The notes under the pieces are model-generated. The model ran no database searches. It had not been told where the DNA came from and saw only the letters and a list, made by a program, of their open reading frames with translations. Positions 7,643 to 15,098 of a stretch of 24,074 bases of DNA are shown here, in pieces; position 1 is the first letter of the stretch, and every line of letters starts with the position of its first letter. Origin of the DNA: JBBDWJ01 sp040902925 (GTDB lineage Bacteria; Acidobacteriota; Terriglobia; Bryobacterales; UBA6623); the NCBI GenBank assembly GCA_040902925.1, contig JBBDWJ010000191.1, positions 1-24,074 of the forward strand. The letters are read 5' to 3'. The translations under genes and the position numbers were made by a program.

Positions 7643-9034
7643 TCAAAACCACCATCCAATCCCCAGGTTCAACGAGTTGCGTGCTTGGATGAAGCGGCTC
7701 TGGTTGCGCAACACCGAGTAGTCGAACTTCAGGGCGACATCGGGCTCCGGAAAATACGTGAAGCCGCTTACGAACGCGTCGCGGTCGAATTCCCTCAGCG
7801 GCAGGTAGCCGGGGGCCATCCTGTTCTGCGTGTCGAAGTTCTCATACCGCGAAAAGACCACGAAGTCGTGGCGGAACCCGGGCGGAAGCAGGTGATAAGC
7901 CCCTTCGAAGTAATACCCCCTCATACGCTCGGCGATGTTGGGATCGACGCCCGTGGTCCGCTGCAGCAATGAGTTTAGCCGCTCGGTTTGATCGAGCGTC
8001 ACTTGCGCGAACTCGCCGCGAAAATCGAAGCGCGAGACGCTGAAGCGGCCGTCGAACTCGATGACGTTTACGCGCGGATTGATGCCCGGCGTCTCGAAGC
8101 CGCTCTTGCCGGTCCAAACACTCGCTCCGACGGAAAGGCCGGGCAGCCCGTGATACTCCAGCCGCCCCGTGAAAGCGGGGTTCTGCGTGATCGCTTGGAA
8201 AGCCCGCTGCCGTCCCTCGCGCACGCCTTCTTCGGCGTTGAACCGCGAGGCGCTCAGCGGCGCCATCATGTACGCCTTGTAAGTGAAGCCTTTGCCGAGA
8301 TCGCCGAAAACGCCCGCGCCCGGCTCGAACCATGTCGTTGGAATGATCACCGTGTCGACGAACGGCCGCTCGACACCGTTGAAGGTCGGCGGCTCATGGC
8401 GTTCGTTGATCAGCCCGACCGGCGTCAGCATGATCCCGGAGCGAACGTTCAGCCACGGCTTGATGCGGAAATCGAGGTAGGCCTGCTCGAGCTCCAATTC
8501 ACCGCTTGGCTCGCCGCCTTCGACCAGGGCGTGCTCCAGCTCGAGCTCCGACCAGAACTGGATCCGGTCATTGAAGCTGTGCCCGAACAGCAGCACGAAG
8601 CGATGAAAGTCGGCCGTGCCCGGCTCGCCGTTGGGCTTGTTGAAGTGGTAGTCCATGTAGCCCGAGATGGGCATGCGAATTTCCTGGCTGGCGAAATCCG
8701 CCGAACTGCTTCCGGGGCTGGGCAGGACCTCGGCCATCGGAAGCTTTCGCGGAACGTCCGGCCGAGGCGCAGGCACAGGCGCTTCGGTCACTGCCGCCAC
8801 CGCTTGAGGCTGGTCCTTTACCGGCTGGGCGGCTTCGGCCTGGGCCTGCTGGGGCGTCCCCTCGCCCCTCAAACGGGCCAGCTCGGCTTCGAGCTCGCGG
8901 ACGCGCGTTTCGAGCAAATCGAGACGCTTCAGCAACTCGCCCGCGCCTGGCTCTAGCTGGGATTGTTGGGCCGGGGAGGTTATAGCCACCGCCAACACCA
9001 GTACCAGCAAGCCAAGCGTACCTAATTTAGTCAT
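7643..9034 (-). CDS. Outer-membrane porin, phosphate-selective porin O/P-like
   Basis: A 463-residue protein beginning MTKLGTLGLLVLVLAVAITS, a signal peptide cleaved after about residue 23. Residues 27-57 are a short coiled coil (LLKRLDLLETRVRELEAELA), as in porins whose N-terminal helices trimerise or bind peptidoglycan. A Pro/Ala linker follows. From about 115 the protein is a beta-barrel of alternating aromatic strands (ISGYMDYHFN, FHRFVLLFGHSFNDRIQFWSEL in two stretches, QAYLDFRIKPWLNVRSGIM) ending in GIGWWF. A terminal Phe is the usual signal for the BAM insertion machinery. The ATG at 9034 gives the clean signal peptide; the longer TTG-started frame begins inside the candidate promoter. 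It is first in the operon with the cupredoxin 2 bases downstream, suggesting it admits a substrate for, or docks with, that redox pair. Confidence 0.85.
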   Translation of the reverse strand: MTKLGTLGLLVLVLAVAITSPAQQSQLEPGAGELLKRLDLLETRVRELEAELARLRGEGTPQQAQAEAAQPVKDQPQAVAAVTEAPVPAPRPDVPRKLPMAEVLPSPGSSSADFASQEIRMPISGYMDYHFNKPNGEPGTADFHRFVLLFGHSFNDRIQFWSELELEHALVEGGEPSGELELEQAYLDFRIKPWLNVRSGIMLTPVGLINERHEPPTFNGVERPFVDTVIIPTTWFEPGAGVFGDLGKGFTYKAYMMAPLSASRFNAEEGVREGRQRAFQAITQNPAFTGRLEYHGLPGLSVGASVWTGKSGFETPGINPRVNVIEFDGRFSVSRFDFRGEFAQVTLDQTERLNSLLQRTTGVDPNIAERMRGYYFEGAYHLLPPGFRHDFVVFSRYENFDTQNRMAPGYLPLREFDRDAFVSGFTYFPEPDVALKFDYSVLRNQSRFIQARNSLNLGIGWWF

Positions 9035-9055
9035 GCCGAAATTCAAATAGAGAGC

Positions 9056-9082
9056 ATAATGAAAGATAGGACAACAAGTCAA
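9056..9082 (-). promoter_or_regulatory. Candidate promoter of the porin-cupredoxin-cytochrome operon
   Basis: On the minus strand, TTGACT (9077-9082) is followed after 15 bases by CATTAT (9056-9061). The -35 match is good, the -10 is moderate and the spacer is short. Transcription would start about 15 bases before the porin ATG. An alternative -10, TATTAT, lies slightly further upstream. Confidence 0.3.
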
Positions 9083-9131
9083 GGGAGCAGAAAGTCATAA
9101 TATCTAATTTTCTAAGTACGGGAACCCCACA

Positions 9132-9148
9132 GGGCCAGGCCTGGACCC
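9132..9148. other. Hairpin in the porin upstream region
   Basis: GGG-CCAGGCCTGG-A-CCC contains a perfect 10-bp palindrome (9135-9144) extended by a GGG/CCC pair with one bulged base. The same CCC can instead pair with an upstream GGG as TACGGG (9117-9122) with CCCGTA (9146-9151). It could be a terminator for the signalling operon or a leader structure of the porin operon. Confidence 0.35.
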
Positions 9149-9177
9149 GTAAGGTAGCTCCGTCCACAGCCCGTGGC

Positions 9178-9189
9178 CGATCCGGATCG
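9178..9189. repeat. 12-bp perfect palindrome CGATCCGGATCG
   Basis: A self-complementary 12-mer in the spacer upstream of the porin operon, the size of a dimeric regulator's binding site. No regulator is identified. Confidence 0.3.
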
Positions 9190-9221
9190 AAGATCGCAGG
9201 TGCATGTATGTGTTTGATAAC

Positions 9222-9291
9222 AATAAAGTTAATAAGCTTAATAAGTCAGGTTGGCGGCCAACTAGGACGGTCGGCAATTTGGCGGGGCCAA
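9222..9291. promoter_or_regulatory. AT-rich 9-bp triad followed by two TTGGC/GCCAA inverted repeats
   Basis: Three AT-rich 9-base units (AATAAAGTT, AATAAGCTT, AATAAGTCA) occupy 9222-9248. Two inverted repeats follow: GTTGGC-G-GCCAAC at 9250-9262 and TTGGC-GGG-GCCAA at 9279-9291, with their starts 28 bases apart, close to three helical turns. They lie between the end of the signalling operon and the porin operon. Paired operators or weak terminators are both possible; no T-run follows either hairpin on the minus strand. Confidence 0.35.
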
Positions 9292-9322
9292 GTCAAACAG
9301 CGGCAGTCGGGCAAATGGACGG

Positions 9323-10522
9323 TCAAGCGGGCGGGTGGATGTCTTCTTTGCGGGCCGGCTCGGCAACCGGGGCGACGACGTGGCCCCGGGGCACGAGCGC
9401 CCGAATCGGCTCAGAGAGCCCTTGAAAGCGGGCAAAGTTCTGGAGCTTGGTCAGCATGGCGGGGGTGACTTCGGCGCTTTGGCCCACGACCAGATTTCCC
9501 GTGGGCGTCTTCACGCCGTCGGGCAACAGCATTCCGATGCTCAACTGCGACGACGAAATCAATTGGAAGTTATAGCCGCTCCGTACGTTGAGAACAGCCT
9601 GTTGCAGAGTCGTCAGGATTTCCGGATCGTACCAACCCTTGCGGCCGTTGAGATCCGAGAAGGCTTCTTCCGGCGTCATGCCGGACTGGATGACCGCATC
9701 GTAGTCGAGAGCGATCTTCAGGACGCGGCCGCCGAGCGGGATCTGACGCCCGCGGATGCCCTCATAGGGCGGTCCCGATCCATCGAACCGCTTGGCCTGG
9801 TAGGAGACATTGTGAGCCACCTCTTCGAGGCGGGGAATCTTGGCCAGCAGGTCGCGTCCGCACTGCGGGTGGGTTTCGAGCATGGCGGCCTCGTCGGCCG
9901 TGGGTGTTTCACCGCGGCAAGTTCTTTCGACCGTCTCGCTCGGCAGACTGACTAAGCCGATCTGCGAAAGCATGGCGCTGACGTCAAGCTTCCAGGCGTT
10001 TTCGCGCCCCAAGTGAGGCAGCAACAGCCTGACGGTCTGCTGCAGGCGGGAGGCGCGGCCGAATGCCGCCGGGTTGACCAGCGCCAGGATATCGACCAGC
10101 AACTGCACCGTGCCGCTGAGCGTGTTCTCGAGCAGATCGCGTTCGGATTTAACGAGCCGGTACTGCCGCAGACCGTCTCCCAGGGCTTTGGTCAGCACCT
10201 CCTGCGGACAGGGCTTGAACAGAAATCGAAAGATGTTGCCCTCGTTGACGGCTTCGCTGGCGGCCTGCAAATCGGCCTGGCCGGTGAGCATCATACGGAC
10301 CGTGTCGGGGAAGTGGGCGCGCACCTGCCGCAGGAATTGGTTGCCGTCCATGCCGGGCATGCGCAAGTCCGAGACTACAACGGCGAAAGGACCATTGGCC
10401 TGAATCGCCTGGAGTCCTGCTTCGCCCCCATCGGCCGTCTCGACGCGGAACTCGTTGCGCAGAGTCCGGCGGTAGGCCGCAAGAATGTTTTGGTCGTCGT
10501 CGACCAGCAGGATTTTCTCCAC
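9323..10522 (-). CDS. Response regulator with a degenerate HD-GYP output domain
   Basis: A 399-residue protein. Residues 1-120 are a receiver domain with the acidic pocket D8-D10, phospho-acceptor D52 in VVSDLRMPGMDG, T80 and K103 in FKP. About 135-310 has the HD-GYP fold, but its catalytic residues are gone. The HD pair is Ser186-Gln187 (MLSQIGLVSLP), the HH pair is Gln-Ala (YQAKRFDGSG), and GYP is GPP (250-252); His218 survives. Cyclic-di-GMP hydrolysis is therefore unlikely and a binding or scaffold role is more probable. About 325-378 is the C-terminal extension often seen after HD-GYP and HDOD domains (SIGMLLPDGVKT, TGNLVVGQ). GTG 10522 is chosen because AAGGAG sits 5 bases upstream; GTG 10528 would touch that site. 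Last gene of the operon. Confidence 0.88.
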   Translation of the reverse strand: MEKILLVDDDQNILAAYRRTLRNEFRVETADGGEAGLQAIQANGPFAVVVSDLRMPGMDGNQFLRQVRAHFPDTVRMMLTGQADLQAASEAVNEGNIFRFLFKPCPQEVLTKALGDGLRQYRLVKSERDLLENTLSGTVQLLVDILALVNPAAFGRASRLQQTVRLLLPHLGRENAWKLDVSAMLSQIGLVSLPSETVERTCRGETPTADEAAMLETHPQCGRDLLAKIPRLEEVAHNVSYQAKRFDGSGPPYEGIRGRQIPLGGRVLKIALDYDAVIQSGMTPEEAFSDLNGRKGWYDPEILTTLQQAVLNVRSGYNFQLISSSQLSIGMLLPDGVKTPTGNLVVGQSAEVTPAMLTKLQNFARFQGLSEPIRALVPRGHVVAPVAEPARKEDIHPPA

Positions 10523-10524
10523 CG

Positions 10525-11733
10525 TCACTCCTTGGTTCCGCCCAGCTCAGCCACCAAGGCTTCGGGCTCGGCCGCCAGGCTCCCCAGACCCGCGCCCGCC
10601 AGATAGTCGAGGTCGAGATCGCGAGCGGCGTAGCGGCCCCCTTCGATACGGCGGTGATGCTCGAGCGCATCGGCGAAGTGAACGGCGGATAGCGGCCCAA
10701 ACTTGCGCCCGCTCGAGCGCTCCGGGCGGTGATGGTGGGCGATAGCATCGACGAGCGTGTCCGACAGGCCCCACAACCCGATCAGATAGGCGCCGACTTC
10801 GGCATGCGTCACGCCGAAGGCGATGTATTCGCCCTGCCAGTCGTTGATCTTTGCGGCGCCGCTGCGCGTCAGCACCTGGTGATACTCGTCGGGAACGTTG
10901 GAGGCTAGGATCAGCTTGCCCACGTCGTGCAGCAGTCCGGCCGTAAAGGTGAGATCCACGATCTCCGGCGCCGCCTTCTGCTTCACCGCAATTTTTTGCG
11001 CCAGCGAGGCCGTCGACAGGCTGTGGGGCCAGACGCGGTTCAGCTTCAACCGCTTGACGTGCTCGGATTCAAAGGCCGAGAAGACCTGGACCGAAAGAAC
11101 CAGCGCCTTGACGACGTCCAAGCCGAGCCGAAAGATAGCGTCGCTCGGCGTCGAGACGGGCCCGCGCAAACCGAAGAACGCCGAGTTGGCGAGTTGCAGG
11201 ATTTTCGCTGTCATGCCGGCGTCGCAGGCGATGATTTCCGCCACCTTGCCGATCTCGCAGTCGGGCGAGTTGAGCTCTTCCATGATCCGAACGTAGAGCG
11301 AAGGCAGGCTCGGCACCGAGCCGGTCTGGGAAAGCAGGCGGCCCACCTTCTCCTGCGGCAGCAGCTCGCGCAGCCGCAGAGCGCGCTCGATGGTGTTCTG
11401 GACCGTGTCGGCGTCGCAAGGCTTCGACAAATATTGATGTGTCGGCCGCAGTGAGCCGAGCGCCTCGGTTGCACCCACCGAGCCGGAAAGAACCACGCGC
11501 ACGGTCTGCGGGTAGCGTTTTTCCACTTCCTCGAGCAGTTGACGCCCGTCCATGCCGGGCATCCGCATGTCGGATACGATCACGTCAAACGGCCGCTGAG
11601 CCATGATTTCGAGCGCTTCAGAGCCGCTGGTGGCGAAAGCCATGTCCCAGCGCTGGCGGAATGACCGCAACATGCGGCGCAGGCCATCGATCAGGTTGGG
11701 CTCATCGTCGACGAAGAGGATGTGCGGGTTCAT
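10525..11733 (-). CDS. Response regulator with HDOD output domain
   Basis: A 402-residue protein. Residues 1-122 are a receiver domain (ILFVDDEPN, D55 in VIVSDMRMPGMDG, S83, K104 in LSKP), complete for phosphorylation. From about 137 to 335 is an HDOD domain: SVPSLPSLYVRIMEELN, IIACDAGMTAKILQLANSAF, then GLLHDVGKLILASNVP near the middle and DAIAHHHRPE near the end. HDOD proteins are mostly non-enzymatic scaffolds in signalling and c-di-GMP-linked pathways. The ATG overlaps the kinase stop as ATGA, and the downstream regulator begins 2 bases after its own stop. It is the probable first phosphate acceptor from the kinase. Open frame continues upstream inside the kinase gene, but that part is out-of-frame kinase sequence and not real protein. 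Confidence 0.92.
   Translation of the reverse strand: MNPHILFVDDEPNLIDGLRRMLRSFRQRWDMAFATSGSEALEIMAQRPFDVIVSDMRMPGMDGRQLLEEVEKRYPQTVRVVLSGSVGATEALGSLRPTHQYLSKPCDADTVQNTIERALRLRELLPQEKVGRLLSQTGSVPSLPSLYVRIMEELNSPDCEIGKVAEIIACDAGMTAKILQLANSAFFGLRGPVSTPSDAIFRLGLDVVKALVLSVQVFSAFESEHVKRLKLNRVWPHSLSTASLAQKIAVKQKAAPEIVDLTFTAGLLHDVGKLILASNVPDEYHQVLTRSGAAKINDWQGEYIAFGVTHAEVGAYLIGLWGLSDTLVDAIAHHHRPERSSGRKFGPLSAVHFADALEHHRRIEGGRYAARDLDLDYLAGAGLGSLAAEPEALVAELGGTKE
10528..10533 (-). promoter_or_regulatory. Ribosome-binding site fixing the pseudo-HD-GYP start
   Basis: AAGGAG on the minus strand sits 5 bases before GTG 10522. This favours a protein starting MEKILLVDDD over the GTG two codons upstream. Confidence 0.6.
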
Positions 11734-13745
11734 GGTTTGTTCTCGGGCGGCCTTTCGTTGCCTGTCAGAGGCAGGCGCAGGATGAACGTCGCCCCCTTGC
11801 CCTCTTCGGACTCCAGATCGATCGTGCCGCCATGTTGCTCGACGATGATGTTGTGCGCGATGGCGAGCCCTTGGCCGGTGCCCTTGCCTACCTGCTTGGT
11901 CGTGAAGAAAGGATCGAAGATCCGGTTGCGAATCTTGGCTGGAATGCCTGGGCCGGTGTCGGTCACTCGGATCTCGACGTGGCCGCCCGTCTTGCGGGTG
12001 GTGATGCGGATGCTGCCCTTCGCTTGCGAACCGTCCCCGACCAGATCGCCGATCGCGTGCGCCGCATTGACGATCAGGTTGAGAATGACCTGGTTGAAGC
12101 GGCCGGCCAGGCACGGCACTGCCGGCAGCTCGGGATCGAGATCGAGCGCTACTTCGGCCACGTACTTCCATTCGTTGCGCGCGACGGTCGCAGTGTTTTC
12201 GATGGCCTTATTGAGATCCGTCAATTCCGGCTCGTCCTGATCGGGGTGCGAGAACTGCTTCATGGCGCTGACGATTTCGGCGACCCGGTTCAACCCTTCC
12301 AGCGATTGGTCAATCGCTTTGGGAGTCTCGCTGGTCAGGAACGCCAGATCGATGTCTGCCAGGAAGGTGTCCAACTGGTCCAGGGTCGCCGGCGCTACGG
12401 CTCCTTGCCGCGCCTCGGCCCGTAGGAGCTCGAAGCGGTCGAGCACCTGCTTGAAGTCCTGGAAGGCGTCGCGCAAAAATCGCGTGTTGTCGCTGACGTA
12501 CTGCGTGGGCGTGTTGATCTCGTGAGCGATGCCGGCCGCGAGCTGGCCGATGGATTCCATCTTCTGCGCCAGCATGAGCTGGGCTTCCATGGCCTTACGC
12601 GCCGTGATATCGGTGCCGACCAGGACCACGCCGCCGTCCTCGTTGCCGCGGGTCTCGGTGCGGTTGACCGTCAGCGTTACGACGCGTTCGCGGCCTTCGG
12701 AGTCCGTTACGCGGATCTCATCCAGGCGGATGGCTTCGTTGAGCCGGCTGCAGCGAGTAGTCGCTTCGTTGATGCGGTCCGCGGGCCAGCCGATCGCCAG
12801 ATCTCCAAGAAGCTTGCCGATCACCCGCTCGGCTGGAAGCCCAAACTGCTTTTCGGCGGCGGGATTCCAATGGGTGACCTTGGCTTGATCGTCGAGGCCG
12901 ATGAAGATCGAGGGAATCGAAGCCAACACTTGGCGCTCACGTTCGCGAACGCGTTCAAGGGCCGCCACCGCATGCTCGAGGTGCCGGGTTTGCTGCAGCA
13001 GCTTCTGATGGGCCTGCGTGCGCTGGGTGATCTCGTGCAACACGGCGGTGAAGATGGGTTCTCCGTCGTAGCGCGCCACCGAGACGGCCATTTCGATCGG
13101 AAACTCAGCGCCGCCTTTGCGCACCGCGGTGACTTCCACGCGATGGTCGAACAATCGCGCCAAACGGCCCTCCAGGCAGCGTTTCAGGCTGGCGTGAAAC
13201 GAATCCCGCACCGCCGCTGTAAACAGCAGAGCGGCCATCGGACGTCCCAGAACTTCGCCGCGGCTATAGCCAAAGGTGCGCTCGGCGGCGGAGTTGAAAT
13301 CGAAGATGCGCTCCTGGGCGTCCATGACCACGACGCAGTCCAGCGACGACTCCAGCAGCGCCCGCTGGCGGGCCTCGCTTCGCCGCAAGTTTTCCGCGGT
13401 GCGATTCGGCCCGGTCACATCGTGCAGCGTGGCAACCCAGGCTCGCTCGCCCCGCCACTGCGTCTCGGCTGCCCGCATCTGCCGTACTCTCGCCTCGCCG
13501 TCCGCTTCCCGGAAGCAGACCTCGGTGACCTCGCGAGGGGGACCGAACCCAAGCGGCCTGTCGAGCAGCTTGCCGCCGCAGCTCAGCAGGCCGCGCGCGG
13601 CGGCATTGGCAAAGCAAACCCGCCCCTGCTCGCCGACCACGACCACCGGCTCCGGAATCGCTTCCAGGATGCGTTCGAAGCCCTGTTGTGGAACATCGCG
13701 AGCCGCTTCCCGCGGACCCGCCGGCTCTGTCGTCTCACGAATCAT
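11730..13745 (-). CDS. PAS-domain sensor histidine kinase
   Basis: A 671-residue soluble kinase with no membrane segment, so it probably senses a cytoplasmic signal. Three PAS domains lie at about 24-110, 125-240 and 270-385, the first being the most divergent. The H-box GQLAAGIAHEINTPTQYV carries phospho-acceptor His408. A helical insert of about 150 residues separates it from the catalytic domain with N-box NLIVNAAHAI (556-565), G1 DTGPGIP (596-602), F-box FDPFFTTK and G2 GKGTGQGLAIA. The 'HEINTPTQYVSDN' H-box belongs to a group of kinases often found with REC-HDOD and REC-HD-GYP regulators, as here. ATG 13745 follows AAGG by 5 bases; a TTG one codon earlier is less likely. It is first of three genes with overlapping or nearly touching ends. 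Confidence 0.93.
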   Translation of the reverse strand: MIRETTEPAGPREAARDVPQQGFERILEAIPEPVVVVGEQGRVCFANAAARGLLSCGGKLLDRPLGFGPPREVTEVCFREADGEARVRQMRAAETQWRGERAWVATLHDVTGPNRTAENLRRSEARQRALLESSLDCVVVMDAQERIFDFNSAAERTFGYSRGEVLGRPMAALLFTAAVRDSFHASLKRCLEGRLARLFDHRVEVTAVRKGGAEFPIEMAVSVARYDGEPIFTAVLHEITQRTQAHQKLLQQTRHLEHAVAALERVRERERQVLASIPSIFIGLDDQAKVTHWNPAAEKQFGLPAERVIGKLLGDLAIGWPADRINEATTRCSRLNEAIRLDEIRVTDSEGRERVVTLTVNRTETRGNEDGGVVLVGTDITARKAMEAQLMLAQKMESIGQLAAGIAHEINTPTQYVSDNTRFLRDAFQDFKQVLDRFELLRAEARQGAVAPATLDQLDTFLADIDLAFLTSETPKAIDQSLEGLNRVAEIVSAMKQFSHPDQDEPELTDLNKAIENTATVARNEWKYVAEVALDLDPELPAVPCLAGRFNQVILNLIVNAAHAIGDLVGDGSQAKGSIRITTRKTGGHVEIRVTDTGPGIPAKIRNRIFDPFFTTKQVGKGTGQGLAIAHNIIVEQHGGTIDLESEEGKGATFILRLPLTGNERPPENKP

Positions 13746-13875
13746 CAAGGCCTTATTGGCTTATCGGATAGAGCGGCCTTCAGCCCTATTGCCCTGGTGG
13801 ACGCGCACGCATAGTACCCGGCCCGCCGAGGCCGGATGCTTGGTTCAGCCGCTGCCCTCTCGAATCTGGCGGCTA

Positions 13876-13881
13876 TATAAT
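13876..13881 (+). promoter_or_regulatory. TATAAT hexamer upstream of the 136-residue protein
   Basis: A perfect -10 hexamer lies about 18 bases before the ATG at 13900, but no -35 match is evident at 16-18 bases upstream. If real, the transcript would start inside the GGGAGGG ribosome-binding site and have a very short leader, so this is uncertain. Confidence 0.25.
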
Positions 13882-13899
13882 CCGGGAGGGAGTTCGCCC

Positions 13900-14310
13900 A
13901 TGGAACATTGGACTGACTATATGAAACGCAACGCCATCCCGCCGCAAGAGGCGGTGGAGTTGCTCGGCCGCTGGTCGGAAGACGAGACCGCGATCGGAAT
14001 GCTGTTGATTGCGGGGGCCAGAGCCGCGGTCGTGATGCGGACGCGAGTCCACCGCATTGCCGACGGCCGGCTGGAGCTTCACGATCCGGAAGACCCTGCC
14101 GGAGCGGCTTTTGGCTTGTCGGGAGCGGGTTTTCAGTACGGACCCGTGATGATGTTCCCGCGCTGGCCTTTGCCGCCACCGGTGAACGTCACCGGCCTGT
14201 CGGTGTGGCTGCCGGCCGGAAGCTGGCTGTTCTTATGGGACGCCCGGCCCGGCACACCCGGCTCGGGCGTGATTGGGCCTGGGCTGCTCGGGCCCGCCAG
14301 AATGGGCTGA
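13900..14310 (+). CDS. Hypothetical protein, 136 residues
   Basis: The frame starts at an ATG preceded by GGGAGGG at about 9 bases, an excellent ribosome-binding site; open frame upstream of this is antisense to the kinase gene. The protein begins MEHWTDYMKRNAIPPQEAVE and has no signal peptide. It contains an alternating basic and hydrophobic stretch (AAVVMRTRVHRIADGRLELHD) that looks like a small beta-barrel or sheet, and ends with a Pro/Gly-rich tail (GVIGPGLLGPARMG). I do not recognise the family. It is transcribed divergently from the kinase operon and converges, 15 bases apart, on the next gene. Its existence as a gene is supported mainly by the ribosome-binding site and by filling the gap between two real genes. 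Confidence 0.65.
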   Translation: MEHWTDYMKRNAIPPQEAVELLGRWSEDETAIGMLLIAGARAAVVMRTRVHRIADGRLELHDPEDPAGAAFGLSGAGFQYGPVMMFPRWPLPPPVNVTGLSVWLPAGSWLFLWDARPGTPGSGVIGPGLLGPARMG

Positions 14311-14325
14311 AAGCGGCGAGCGGGC

Positions 14326-15015
14326 TCACAGGTAGAAAAGGCTCAGCCGCGGCAGCCTTGCTTGTTCGAGGGTGCGCCGCTGCAAATACTGTCTTTCGAG
14401 CAGGGCCAACTGTTCGGCGCTCATCTTGCTGCGGTAGGGCGCAAGCTGGCGTTGCATCTCGGTTCGCGCCACGACCATTTCGTCTTCGGAAACGGCTTGC
14501 ATGGCCGCCGCCATCATCTTCTCTTCGAGAACCGTAAGCCGTTGCTCGACGGCTTCGAGATCGTCGAGGCGCCCGTCCAGCGCGGCCGCGGCAAGCTGTT
14601 CGAGCGAGTCCGCGATCTGCGCGTAAACCGCCTGCGCCGCTACACCTGCTTCGCCCGCGGCCTTCCTCAACTCGGCCGCGTTGCGTGAAAAGCTTTCCAC
14701 CAGCTCCTCGTTGCGAAACGGCAGCTCGGTGGCGCGCGATTTCGCGTCGGCGGCGGGGTCCTGCATTTCCCGCGCGGCGGTCAGTACCTCTTGAGCGCAA
14801 TAGGCGAGCGAGTTGACCGTGCGGGTTTTTCTCTTGCGCGCATGCCACTTTTCAAAGGCGCGGTCGATGCCTTTCAGCACCGCTTCGAGAGGCACGCCGG
14901 CCTCTTTCCAGGTTTCGATAATCGCCCAGTCGAGCGGCGAGAACAGAAACATTCCCGTGTTGCGCGCGCGCTGGAAATGCTCTTCGATTTCGGTGAAGTA
15001 GTTGAAGTAGTTCAC
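14326..15015 (-). CDS. Conserved-looking helical protein, possibly DnaD-like N-terminus
   Basis: A 229-residue protein from a GTG start with no strong ribosome-binding site. Residues 1-75 include FSPLDWAIIETWKEAGVPLE, then a helix with AFEKWHARKRKTRTVNSLAYC. The pattern of a hydrophobic face, 'II..W...G.p...vl..I..a', then a basic helix, recalls the C-terminal domain of DnaD-type primosome proteins, but this is a remote resemblance by eye. The remaining residues are almost entirely charged and Ala-rich helix (EELVESFSRNAAELRKAAGE, LEAVEQRLTVLEEKMMAAAM), probably a coiled coil. It is divergent from the toxin-antitoxin pair across an 83-base spacer. No function is assigned. Confidence 0.7.
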   Translation of the reverse strand: MNYFNYFTEIEEHFQRARNTGMFLFSPLDWAIIETWKEAGVPLEAVLKGIDRAFEKWHARKRKTRTVNSLAYCAQEVLTAAREMQDPAADAKSRATELPFRNEELVESFSRNAAELRKAAGEAGVAAQAVYAQIADSLEQLAAAALDGRLDDLEAVEQRLTVLEEKMMAAAMQAVSEDEMVVARTEMQRQLAPYRSKMSAEQLALLERQYLQRRTLEQARLPRLSLFYL

Positions 15016-15086
15016 GGCTTGGATGAGTCCAGTTTAAATCGAGCCGTTTGGTTGGCGGGATCGTCTCTGCGGCAAATGACGTAGGC

Positions 15087-15092
15087 TACAAT
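15087..15092 (+). promoter_or_regulatory. Candidate -10 (TACAAT) for the toxin-antitoxin operon
   Basis: TACAAT sits 6 bases before the GTG at 15099, so a transcript from it would begin at or next to the start codon, making a leaderless message. No matching -35 is evident. Confidence 0.35.
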
Positions 15093-15098
15093 AAAGCC

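Noticed and set aside
9178..9189. CGATCCGGATCG palindrome as a distinct finding
   Set aside because: Short GC-rich palindromes arise by chance in such DNA; kept only as a low-confidence feature.
11734..12171. N-terminal extension of the REC-HDOD frame into the kinase
   Set aside because: The extra 146 residues are out-of-frame kinase sequence rich in Arg and Ser; the ATG at 11733 overlaps the kinase stop as ATGA and opens directly into the receiver domain.
12522..13814. 430-residue plus-strand frame over the kinase gene
   Set aside because: Shadow of the well-supported kinase; its residues show no family pattern.
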